From Suilimivivens sp964402925 (GTDB taxonomy: Bacteria; Bacillota; Clostridia; Lachnospirales; Lachnospiraceae): a DNA stretch of 64,000 nt. The DNA is taken from positions 62,001-126,000 of the forward strand of contig CAYOED010000001.1 in NCBI GenBank assembly GCA_964402925.1. Reading direction: 5' to 3'. The notes under the pieces were generated by a model, which saw only the letters and a program-made list of their open reading frames with translations, did not search any database and was not told where the DNA came from. Numbering within the stretch: the first letter of the stretch is position 1; each line of letters opens with the position of its first letter. A program made the position numbers and the translations under genes. This document shows positions 7,478 through 14,993 of the stretch, in pieces.

Positions 7478-8566
7478 ATGATTTCTAACCAGATACTACA
7501 GAATACAATTGAAGGGCTTAAAACAATTGCAAGAGTGGATTTCTGCGTAATGGATACGGACGGAAAGGAAGCGGCATCCACAGCGGTCAATATGTCAGGG
7601 TGCGGTTCCGAAACGGTGGAGTTTGCCAAATCTCCGGCAGATTCCCAAGAAATACAGGGTTATCAGTATTTTAAAATATATGATGAGCAGCAGCTTGAAT
7701 ATGTTCTGATTGCCGCCGGAACCGGCGAAGACGCATATATGGTTGGGAAAATGGCAGCATTTCAGATACAGAATCTGTTAGTAGCCTATAAGGAACGTTT
7801 TGATAAAGATAACTTTATCAAAAACTTACTTCTTGACAATTTGCTTTTAATCGATATCTATAGTCGTGCCAAGAAACTTCATATCCAGACGGATGTCAAG
7901 CGTGTGGCAATGATTATTGAAACTGCCAATGGAAAAGATAGCAATGTGCTTGAGGCGCTGCGCACCTTTTTTGGAAACAACAGCAAGGATTTTATTACTG
8001 CAGTGGATGAAAATAATGTCATCGTGGTCAAGGATCTCTCTGACGGGGATCATGCCAAAGATATTGAAAAGGCAGCAGGCACAATGGAATCTTTCCTTAT
8101 AAAAGAAGGAATGACAGGCATACATATTGCATATGGAACCGTGGTCAAGGAAATAAAAGAGGTCAGCCGCTCCTATAAGGAAGCTAAGATGGCGATGGAT
8201 GTAGGAAAAATATTCTTTGACGAGAGAAATATCATAGCATACAGTGAACTGGGAATTGGGCGTCTTATTTATCAGCTTCCCATACCTCTGTGCAAGATGT
8301 TTATCAAGGAGATTTTCGGAGGGAAGAGTCCGGATGAATTTGATGAGGAGACCCTTACCACCATCAGTAAATTTTTCGAGAACAGCCTGAACGTATCAGA
8401 GACTTCCAGACAATTGTTCATTCATAGAAATACGCTGGTATATCGTCTGGATAAGCTGCAGAAAAGTACCGGTCTGGACCTGCGTGTTTTTGAAGATGCG
8501 ATTACATTCCGAATTGCGCTTATGGTTGTGAAATACATGAACTATATGGATAATTTTGAGTACTAA
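7478..8566 (+). CDS. PucR/CdaR-family transcriptional regulator
   Basis: 362 residues. The last 70 carry the PucR-type helix-turn-helix: NVSETSRQLFIHRNTLVYRL then DKLQKSTGLDLR and an AL-rich helix. The N-terminal 250 residues contain a sensor-like domain followed by a GGDEF-like degenerate region, as in sugar-diacid regulators (CdaR). In other bacteria such proteins activate genes for glycerate/sugar-diacid, purine or amino acid use. Its position 35 bp before ftsE gives no metabolic partner, so the ligand is unknown. The ATG is preceded by GGTGAGGGG. Confidence 0.82.
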   Translation: MISNQILQNTIEGLKTIARVDFCVMDTDGKEAASTAVNMSGCGSETVEFAKSPADSQEIQGYQYFKIYDEQQLEYVLIAAGTGEDAYMVGKMAAFQIQNLLVAYKERFDKDNFIKNLLLDNLLLIDIYSRAKKLHIQTDVKRVAMIIETANGKDSNVLEALRTFFGNNSKDFITAVDENNVIVVKDLSDGDHAKDIEKAAGTMESFLIKEGMTGIHIAYGTVVKEIKEVSRSYKEAKMAMDVGKIFFDERNIIAYSELGIGRLIYQLPIPLCKMFIKEIFGGKSPDEFDEETLTTISKFFENSLNVSETSRQLFIHRNTLVYRLDKLQKSTGLDLRVFEDAITFRIALMVVKYMNYMDNFEY

Positions 8567-8601
8567 GACATTGAATAGGGAAATACAGGTGGAGGATAGT
8601 T

Positions 8602-9348
8602 GTGACAAAAGGTGATGTAAAAGGTAAAAGAAGGAGAAAACAGGCATCTGGAAGCAATGAGATCATCACATTGACGAATGTGAGTAAGGCATATGCTACT
8701 GGTGCTCCGGCGCTCAATGGGGTTGATTTACATATTAACAAAGGTGAATTCGTGTTTATCGTAGGTGACAGCGGATCAGGAAAATCGACCATGATCAAGC
8801 TTCTGCTCAGGGAACTTGTACCGACTTCCGGAGAGATTAATGTGATGGGGTATGATCTGGTGCGTATCCGTCACAGGAAGATACCTAAATTCAGAAGAAA
8901 TTTGGGAATTGTTTTCCAGGATTTCCGTCTTCTTAAAGATAGGAATGTATATGAAAACGTAGCTTTTGCGCAGAGGATCATTCAGGTATCCAGTAAGGAT
9001 ATTAAGAGAAATGTCCCCAGTATCTTAGCAACTGTGGGGCTTGCCGGTAAATATAAGGCTAAGCCGAAGCAGCTTTCGGGAGGGGAACAGCAGAGAGTGG
9101 CAATTGCAAGAGCGCTGGTAAATCGTCCCAGCATTCTGCTTGCGGATGAGCCCACCGGAAACCTGGATCCCAAAAACTCATGGGAAATCATGAAGCTGCT
9201 GGAGCAGATCAATGAAAACGGAACTACTGTGCTGGTGGTGACCCACAATCGTGAAATTGTGAATGCAATGCAGAAGAGAGTGGTTACAATGAAGAAAGGC
9301 GTCATTGTCAGCGACGAAGAAAAAGGTGGTTATATCGATGAGGATTAG
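8602..9348 (+). CDS. ftsE: Cell division ATP-binding protein FtsE
   Basis: 248 residues starting at GTG 8602 with GGAGG at 8591-8595. It is slightly longer than typical FtsE because of about 18 basic residues before the ABC domain. Walker A is GDSGSGKST near 55, the signature LSGGEQQRVA near 159 and Walker B LLADEPTGNLD near 178. FtsE binds FtsX and couples ATP use to activation of peptidoglycan hydrolases at the septum or side wall. ftsX overlaps its end by 11 nt, and the M23 hydrolase that is the expected FtsX partner follows. Confidence 0.95.
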   Translation: MTKGDVKGKRRRKQASGSNEIITLTNVSKAYATGAPALNGVDLHINKGEFVFIVGDSGSGKSTMIKLLLRELVPTSGEINVMGYDLVRIRHRKIPKFRRNLGIVFQDFRLLKDRNVYENVAFAQRIIQVSSKDIKRNVPSILATVGLAGKYKAKPKQLSGGEQQRVAIARALVNRPSILLADEPTGNLDPKNSWEIMKLLEQINENGTTVLVVTHNREIVNAMQKRVVTMKKGVIVSDEEKGGYIDED

Positions 9349-10234
9349 TACATTTTTTTATACCATCAAACAAGGTTTTGTAAATATTTTCAGGAATAAA
9401 TGGTTTTCACTTGCCTCCATCGCTACAATCGGAGCCTGCCTGTTTTTGTTCGGTTTGTTTTATGCGATTCTTACGAATTTCCAGAGCATTGTAAAGACTG
9501 CTCAGGAAGGAGTTTCGATTACAGTTTTTTTTGATGAAGGAATCAGTCAGGAGAGGATAGAAGAAATAGGAGCACTGATTGATAAGCGGACAGAGGTATC
9601 AAAAAAGAGATTTATTTCCGCTGATGAAGCGTGGGCGGAGTTTAAAGAAGAGTATCTGGGAGAATACGCAGATGGGTTTACGGAAAATCCTCTGGCGGAT
9701 TCAGCAAACTTCCAGATTTACTTGAGTGATGTGTCCATGCAGCCGGCGCTGGTGACTTACCTGGAATCGCTTGAGGGAATCAGAACGGTAAACCGGTCTG
9801 AGGTGACGGCATCCACGCTGACCGGAGTAAATGCATTGGTGGCATATGTATCTGTGGGAATCATAGCGATTTTGTTTGCAGTATCTATTTTCCTAATCAG
9901 CAATACGGTAACCATTGGGATTTCCGTCAGAAAAGAAGAAATTACCATTATGAAATATATCGGGGCAACAGATTTTTTCGTGCGTTCTCCTTTTGTGATT
10001 GAGGGTATGTTAATTGGTATAATCGGAGCTTTGTTGCCTATGGGGATTATATATGTTCTTTACAACAAAGTAATTGAATATATTATGCAGAGATTTTCAA
10101 CATTAACGAAGTTATTATCCTTTTTGCCTGTGGAGACGATTTTTGGCACACTGCTTCCAATGTCCATCATGATGGGCGTGGGTATCGGTTTCCTGGGCAG
10201 TATTACAACAGTCAGAAAGCACCTGAAAGTTTAA
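9338..10234 (+). CDS. ftsX: Cell division membrane protein FtsX
   Basis: 298 residues when begun at ATG 9338, which gives the conserved M-R-I-S-T-F-F-Y-T start; the longer frame from 9305 lies inside ftsE. The ATG has AAAGGTGG upstream. FtsX shape is clear: one TM near 25-45, an extracellular loop of about 120 residues (SITVFFDEGISQE onward), then three TM segments (about 170-195, 220-245, 268-290). FtsX passes the FtsE ATPase signal to a periplasmic or extracellular murein hydrolase, here probably the next gene. It has an 11-nt overlap with ftsE and 11 nt to the next start. Confidence 0.94.
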   Translation: MRISTFFYTIKQGFVNIFRNKWFSLASIATIGACLFLFGLFYAILTNFQSIVKTAQEGVSITVFFDEGISQERIEEIGALIDKRTEVSKKRFISADEAWAEFKEEYLGEYADGFTENPLADSANFQIYLSDVSMQPALVTYLESLEGIRTVNRSEVTASTLTGVNALVAYVSVGIIAILFAVSIFLISNTVTIGISVRKEEITIMKYIGATDFFVRSPFVIEGMLIGIIGALLPMGIIYVLYNKVIEYIMQRFSTLTKLLSFLPVETIFGTLLPMSIMMGVGIGFLGSITTVRKHLKV

Positions 10235-10245
10235 TTGAGGTAAAA

Positions 10246-11466
10246 ATGAAACGTTTGAAAAAGACATTCTGCGTGCTGGCTTGCCTTTTGCTGGTTTTGG
10301 ATGTTGCAGGAAGGTACAAGACTACTGCATATGCCAGCGAGTTGACAAATGAAAGCATAAGACAGAAGGAAGAGGAAATAAGCAGGGCGAAGGAAGAAAA
10401 AAAGACCCTGCAAAGTGGACTCACCGATGTAAAAGAGCTTAAAAAAGAATTGGAGGCTTCTAAGGCTGATCTTGCAAACTACGTAGCCGAGTTGGACGCT
10501 GATCTTTCAGATATACAGGAGAAGATCAATGAATTGAAAACATTGATTGAGGAAAAGGAAAGACAGATTGCCGAGAAAACGGAAGAACTGGAAGAGGCCC
10601 TTGAGGTGCAGCAGGCTCAGTATGAGGCGATGAAATCCCGCATCAAGTTTATGTACGAGAAGGGAGATATGCTCTATCTGGAGTTTGTGTTCGTGGCAGA
10701 CAGCTTTGGCGAAATGCTGAACAAAGCAGATTACATTGAAATGCTTTCTTCTTATGACCGCAAAATGTTGGATGAGTACGTAGCGTATGCAGAGTATGTG
10801 ACTTTGTGCAAAGAGGGATTGGAGGAAGAAAAAGGTGTCCTGAATGAGGCGAAGGCAGCGGTTGAAGAGGAGGAGTCTGCTCTTAATGAGCTGATTGCGG
10901 CCAAGGAACAAGAAATGTATAAGATGACTTCCAATATACAGAACAAGGAAGCGGAAATACGGGAATACGAAGCAGAAATTGCATCGCAAAATGAAACCAT
11001 TGCGGCACTGGAAGCTGCTGTTGCAGAGGAAAGAAAGAGACTGGCGGAAGAACAGGGACGAAAGTACGACGGAGGTATTTTTACCTGGCCGGCACCGTCT
11101 TATACGAGGATTTCGGATGAATATGGATATCGGACACATCCTATTTTAGGAGTGCAGCAGTTCCATAACGGTCTTGATATGGCTGCGCCGGGCGGAAGTC
11201 CGATTCTGGCAGCTTATGACGGAAAAGTGGTAGCAGCTGCTTACAGCAGTAGTATGGGAAATTACATTATGATAGACCACGGCGACAGCCTTTATACAAT
11301 CTACATGCATGCTTCGGCGCTTTATGTTTCCAAGGGCGCAGAGGTATCAAAAGGGGATAAGATAGCCGCGGTTGGAAGCACGGGACGCTCCACAGGAAAT
11401 CATCTGCATTTCAGCGTGCGTTTGAATGGAAATTATGTGAGCCCATGGAATTATCTCAGGGGATAA
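10246..11466 (+). CDS. Secreted coiled-coil M23 murein hydrolase (EnvC/PcsB-like)
   Basis: 406 residues. A signal peptide lies at 1-28 (KRLKKTFCVLACLLLVLDVAG), then a long Glu/Lys-rich coiled coil from about 35 to 275, and a C-terminal M23 (LytM) domain from about 285. The zinc-site residues are intact: HNGLDMA (His307, Asp311) and HLHFSVR (His386, His388), so it should be catalytically active, unlike true EnvC. The coiled coil is the usual FtsX docking element, and ftsEX lies directly upstream, so it is most likely the hydrolase switched on by FtsEX during division or elongation. Confidence 0.9.
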   Translation: MKRLKKTFCVLACLLLVLDVAGRYKTTAYASELTNESIRQKEEEISRAKEEKKTLQSGLTDVKELKKELEASKADLANYVAELDADLSDIQEKINELKTLIEEKERQIAEKTEELEEALEVQQAQYEAMKSRIKFMYEKGDMLYLEFVFVADSFGEMLNKADYIEMLSSYDRKMLDEYVAYAEYVTLCKEGLEEEKGVLNEAKAAVEEEESALNELIAAKEQEMYKMTSNIQNKEAEIREYEAEIASQNETIAALEAAVAEERKRLAEEQGRKYDGGIFTWPAPSYTRISDEYGYRTHPILGVQQFHNGLDMAAPGGSPILAAYDGKVVAAAYSSSMGNYIMIDHGDSLYTIYMHASALYVSKGAEVSKGDKIAAVGSTGRSTGNHLHFSVRLNGNYVSPWNYLRG

Positions 11467-11492
11467 GTAAATTCAGATTGGAGAGGTTATAG

Positions 11493-12800
11493 GTGGATAG
11501 ATCAGAAGAAGTAGAGAACAATGTAGAAGTCAGGGCGGGAACCGAAGGAGAGAATGCAAAGAAAAAGAGTTCCAGAGATTTCAGGAATGGCGTGATCACC
11601 GGAGGTCTGATTGCTGCGCTTTTGTTTGTCGGAGTTTATGCCGGAAGAATGGCATATCAGATGTACAGAGTACATGAGGCACGGGCAGATGCGGCTTCAG
11701 GAGGCAGTGAAAGCGTGATCAACGCGGAAACTCTTCAAAAGATGAAAGTCATAGAAGAGGCGATTCAAAATCGTTTTTATTACGAAGATGATATATCTTA
11801 CGAGGAACTGCAGGACGGAATCTATAAAGGAATGGTGAATTCTCTGGGGGATCCGTATTCAGAGTACTATTCTAAAGAAGAACTGGAAGAGGTTGTGGAC
11901 AGCAACAATGGTATTTCCTACGGAATCGGCGCTTATATTTCCATAAATAAGCAGATGAACATGGCAATGATCAGCGGTGTCATGGAAGAGTCACCGGCGC
12001 TAGAGGCAGGATTAAGAGAGGGAGATATCATTTATGAGGTGGATGGGGAATCCACTCAGGGCATGAGTCTGACACAGGTGGTCAGCCGGGTGAAGGGCAA
12101 GGAAGGCACGAGCGTTCACATTACTATATACCGGGAAAATGAAAATAATCTTCTGGAAATGGATATCAAGAGAAGCAAACGGCTTGAGACCACTACGGTT
12201 GACAGCGGCATTCTGGAAGATACAGACCAGATAGGCTATCTGCGTATCCGTGAATTCGATGTTGTGACAATAGATCAATATACGGAAGCCATGGCGGAAC
12301 TTAGAGAATACGGCATGAAAGGGCTGATACTGGATCTTAGAAGCAATCCTGGAGGCGACCTGAAGGCGGTGGTGGATATTGCAGGAAAGATTTTGCCGGC
12401 AGGACTGATTGTGTACACAGAGGATAAGGAGGGCAACCGCAAAGAGTATACCAGTGACGGCAGAAAAGAACTTGACATTCCGCTGGTGGTACTGGTCAAT
12501 GAATATTCAGCGAGTGCGTCGGAGATACTTGCAGGTGCCATTCAAGATTACAATAAAGGGACTTTGATTGGCACTACAACCTACGGAAAAGGAATCGTTC
12601 AGCAGATTCAGCCTCTGGACGATGGCACAGCACTTAAGTTAACCATCAGCGCTTATTATACTCCCGCGGGAAGAAACATCCACGGAATAGGAATTGAACC
12701 TGATATTGAACTAGAATATGATTATGAATTGAGCGAAGAGGAAGGTATTGACAATCAGGTAGAAAAGGCAATTGAAATCTTGGAAGGAAAAATCCGCTAA
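11493..12800 (+). CDS. S41 C-terminal processing protease (CtpA/CtpB-like)
   Basis: 435 residues starting at GTG 11493 (GGAGAGG 7 nt upstream). A cytoplasmic tail and one TM (about 33-55) are followed by a PDZ domain (about 115-200) and the S41 catalytic domain. The Ser of SASASE (residues 339-344) and Lys366 in TYGKGIVQ form the Ser-Lys dyad. Proteases of this class trim secreted or membrane proteins. Co-transcription with ftsEX and the M23 hydrolase (26 nt gap) suggests it tunes the hydrolase or its partners, as in other CtpA systems; that link is inference. Confidence 0.93.
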   Translation: MDRSEEVENNVEVRAGTEGENAKKKSSRDFRNGVITGGLIAALLFVGVYAGRMAYQMYRVHEARADAASGGSESVINAETLQKMKVIEEAIQNRFYYEDDISYEELQDGIYKGMVNSLGDPYSEYYSKEELEEVVDSNNGISYGIGAYISINKQMNMAMISGVMEESPALEAGLREGDIIYEVDGESTQGMSLTQVVSRVKGKEGTSVHITIYRENENNLLEMDIKRSKRLETTTVDSGILEDTDQIGYLRIREFDVVTIDQYTEAMAELREYGMKGLILDLRSNPGGDLKAVVDIAGKILPAGLIVYTEDKEGNRKEYTSDGRKELDIPLVVLVNEYSASASEILAGAIQDYNKGTLIGTTTYGKGIVQQIQPLDDGTALKLTISAYYTPAGRNIHGIGIEPDIELEYDYELSEEEGIDNQVEKAIEILEGKIR

Positions 12801-12811
12801 TTGTTGGAATA

Positions 12812-12849
12812 AAGTACAGAACAAAAGTTCGATTTTGTTCTGTACTTTT
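12812..12849 (+). terminator. Hairpin/terminator after the S41 protease gene
   Basis: A perfect 15-bp stem, AAGTACAGAACAAAA (12812-12826) with its complement (12833-12847), and a 6-nt loop, then TTG. It is strong as a hairpin, though the T-tail is short. The LexA-box candidate lies inside its left arm and loop, so one sequence may serve both purposes. Confidence 0.65.
12818..12831. promoter_or_regulatory. Candidate LexA (DinR) box before uvrBA
   Basis: AGAACAAAAGTTCG (12818-12831) fits the Gram-positive LexA consensus CGAAC-N4-GTTCG except for the first base. An extended -10 element (TG-A-TATACT at 12861-12869) follows about 30 bp downstream, so a bound repressor would cover the -35 area. 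uvrB and uvrA are classic SOS genes in Firmicutes, which supports the reading. Confidence 0.65.
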
Positions 12850-12944
12850 GTTGTCAGGTCTGATATACTGTACACGAAAGCAGTGTATACTGTAATCAGG
12901 AAATAAACAGATTTATCAATTTGTAAAAATAATGGAGAAACATC

Positions 12945-14948
12945 ATGGATCATTTTAAATTAGTATCCGAATACCAGCCAACCGGCGATCAGCCACAGGC
13001 GATTGCCGACTTGGTGGAAGGCTTTAAAAACGGGAACCAGTTTCAGACATTGTTAGGAGTGACCGGTTCTGGGAAAACTTTTACCATGGCCAATGTAATA
13101 GCAGCGCTTAATAAGCCGACGTTGATTATTGCGCACAATAAGACCCTCGCTGGACAGTTGTATGGTGAGTTCAAGGAATTTTTCCCTGAGAATGCGGTGG
13201 AGTATTTTGTGTCCTACTATGATTACTATCAACCAGAGGCTTATGTGCCGTCTTCTGACACTTATATCGCCAAGGATTCTTCGGTCAATGATGAGATAGA
13301 TAAACTGCGCCTGTCGGCAACGGCATCTTTGTCGGAGAGAAAGGATGTCATTGTGGTAGCCAGTGTGTCCTGTATTTATGGGCTGGGAAGTCCCGACGAT
13401 TATCAGGAGATGATTGTATCGCTCCGCCCGGGAATGATCAAAGATCGGGATCAAGTGATAAGAGAATTGATCGATATCCAATATGACAGAAATGATATGG
13501 ATCTTGATAGAGGGTGCTTTCGGGTCAGAGGAGACGTGGTGGAGATTTATCCTGCGGAGGGTGGAGATTATCTGATCCGGGTGGAATTTTTCGGGGATGA
13601 GATAGACAGAATCGCACAGACGGATCCTCTCACCGGGCAGGTTCACGCAGTGCTTGAGCATATAGCAATCTTTCCCGCTTCTCACTATGTTGTTCCGCAG
13701 GAAAAGATCAATGCGGCGTGTAAGAATATTGAAATAGAATTGGAAGAGAGAGTCCGATATTTTAAAGGGGAGGACAAGCTTCTGGAAGCGCAGAGAATAT
13801 CTGAACGTACCAATTTTGATATTGAGATGCTTAAGGAGACAGGCTTCTGTTCAGGAATTGAAAATTATTCCAGACATCTTGCGGGAATGCCCGCAGGTTC
13901 TATGCCTCATACGCTGATGGACTTTTTTGGAGATGATTATCTGATCATCATAGATGAGTCTCACATGACGATACCTCAGATTGGTGCTATGTTCACAGGT
14001 GATCGTTCCAGGAAGACCACGCTGGTGGATTATGGATTCAGACTGCCCTCTGCGCTGGATAACAGGCCTCTGTGCTTTGCAGAGTTTGAACAGCATATTG
14101 ATCAGATGATGTTCGTGTCCGCAACTCCATCCACCTATGAGCGGGATCATGAACTGCTTCGGACAGAGCAGATCATCCGCCCCACAGGACTTTTGGATCC
14201 AGAGATTTCCGTGCGTCCTGTAGAAGGGCAGATTGATGATCTGATTGCCGAAATAAACAAAGAAACAGAAAAGCACAATAAGGTATTGGTGACTACACTG
14301 ACAAAGCGTATGGCGGAAGATCTTACCGACTATATGAATGAGGTTGGAATCCGAGTGAAGTACCTCCACTCGGATATAGATACGCTTGAGAGAGCAGAGA
14401 TTATCAGGGATATGCGTTTGGATGTTTTTGATGTATTGGTAGGAATCAATCTCCTCCGGGAAGGACTGGATATTCCTGAGATTTCATTGGTTGCCATTCT
14501 GGATGCGGACAAGGAGGGGTTTTTGCGATCTGAGACTTCTTTGATTCAGACGGTTGGACGTGCGGCAAGGAATGCAGAAGGGCATGTGATCATGTACGCC
14601 GATAACATGACGGACTCCATGGATGCGGCAATCAGAGAAACGAACAGAAGGCGCAGCATCCAGCAAAAATATAACGATGAGCACGGCATTACGCCTACGA
14701 CAATTAAGAAAGCTGTGCGCGACTTGATCAGCATTTCCAAAGTGATTGCCAAAGAAGAACTGCAATTTGAGAAAGATCCTGAATCCATGGACCGCGGTGA
14801 ACTGGAGAAGTTGATTGCAAAGATTGAAAAGCAGATGAAGAAAGCAGCCGCAGACCTTAACTTTGAAATGGCGGCAGAGCTGCGTGACAAGATGGTTGAA
14901 CTTAAGAAGAAATTGAAAGAACTGGATGATGAAGAAAAGAAAAAATAG
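12945..14948 (+). CDS. uvrB: Excinuclease ABC subunit B
   Basis: 667 residues, full length. UvrB marks: Walker A GVTGSGKTFT near 38-47, the beta-hairpin region with YDYYQPEAYVP near 95, DESHMTIPQIGAM in the middle, helicase motifs SATPSTYE and QTVGRAARN, and a C-terminal UVR domain (KAAADLNFEMAAELRDKM, about 635-652) that recruits UvrC. It verifies damage and loads UvrC in nucleotide excision repair. The ATG follows ATGGAGAAACATC. uvrA begins 45 nt later in the same direction, so the pair forms an SOS-type operon. Confidence 0.97.
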   Translation: MDHFKLVSEYQPTGDQPQAIADLVEGFKNGNQFQTLLGVTGSGKTFTMANVIAALNKPTLIIAHNKTLAGQLYGEFKEFFPENAVEYFVSYYDYYQPEAYVPSSDTYIAKDSSVNDEIDKLRLSATASLSERKDVIVVASVSCIYGLGSPDDYQEMIVSLRPGMIKDRDQVIRELIDIQYDRNDMDLDRGCFRVRGDVVEIYPAEGGDYLIRVEFFGDEIDRIAQTDPLTGQVHAVLEHIAIFPASHYVVPQEKINAACKNIEIELEERVRYFKGEDKLLEAQRISERTNFDIEMLKETGFCSGIENYSRHLAGMPAGSMPHTLMDFFGDDYLIIIDESHMTIPQIGAMFTGDRSRKTTLVDYGFRLPSALDNRPLCFAEFEQHIDQMMFVSATPSTYERDHELLRTEQIIRPTGLLDPEISVRPVEGQIDDLIAEINKETEKHNKVLVTTLTKRMAEDLTDYMNEVGIRVKYLHSDIDTLERAEIIRDMRLDVFDVLVGINLLREGLDIPEISLVAILDADKEGFLRSETSLIQTVGRAARNAEGHVIMYADNMTDSMDAAIRETNRRRSIQQKYNDEHGITPTTIKKAVRDLISISKVIAKEELQFEKDPESMDRGELEKLIAKIEKQMKKAAADLNFEMAAELRDKMVELKKKLKELDDEEKKK

Positions 14949-14993
14949 AAATGATAGACAGAGGATAATGAACGGAAAGGTGTGGTTATTGAA

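Noticed and set aside
10507..11139. 210-residue minus-strand open frame
   Set aside because: Mirror of the Glu/Lys coiled coil of the M23 hydrolase, giving a Leu/Phe-rich nonsense product.
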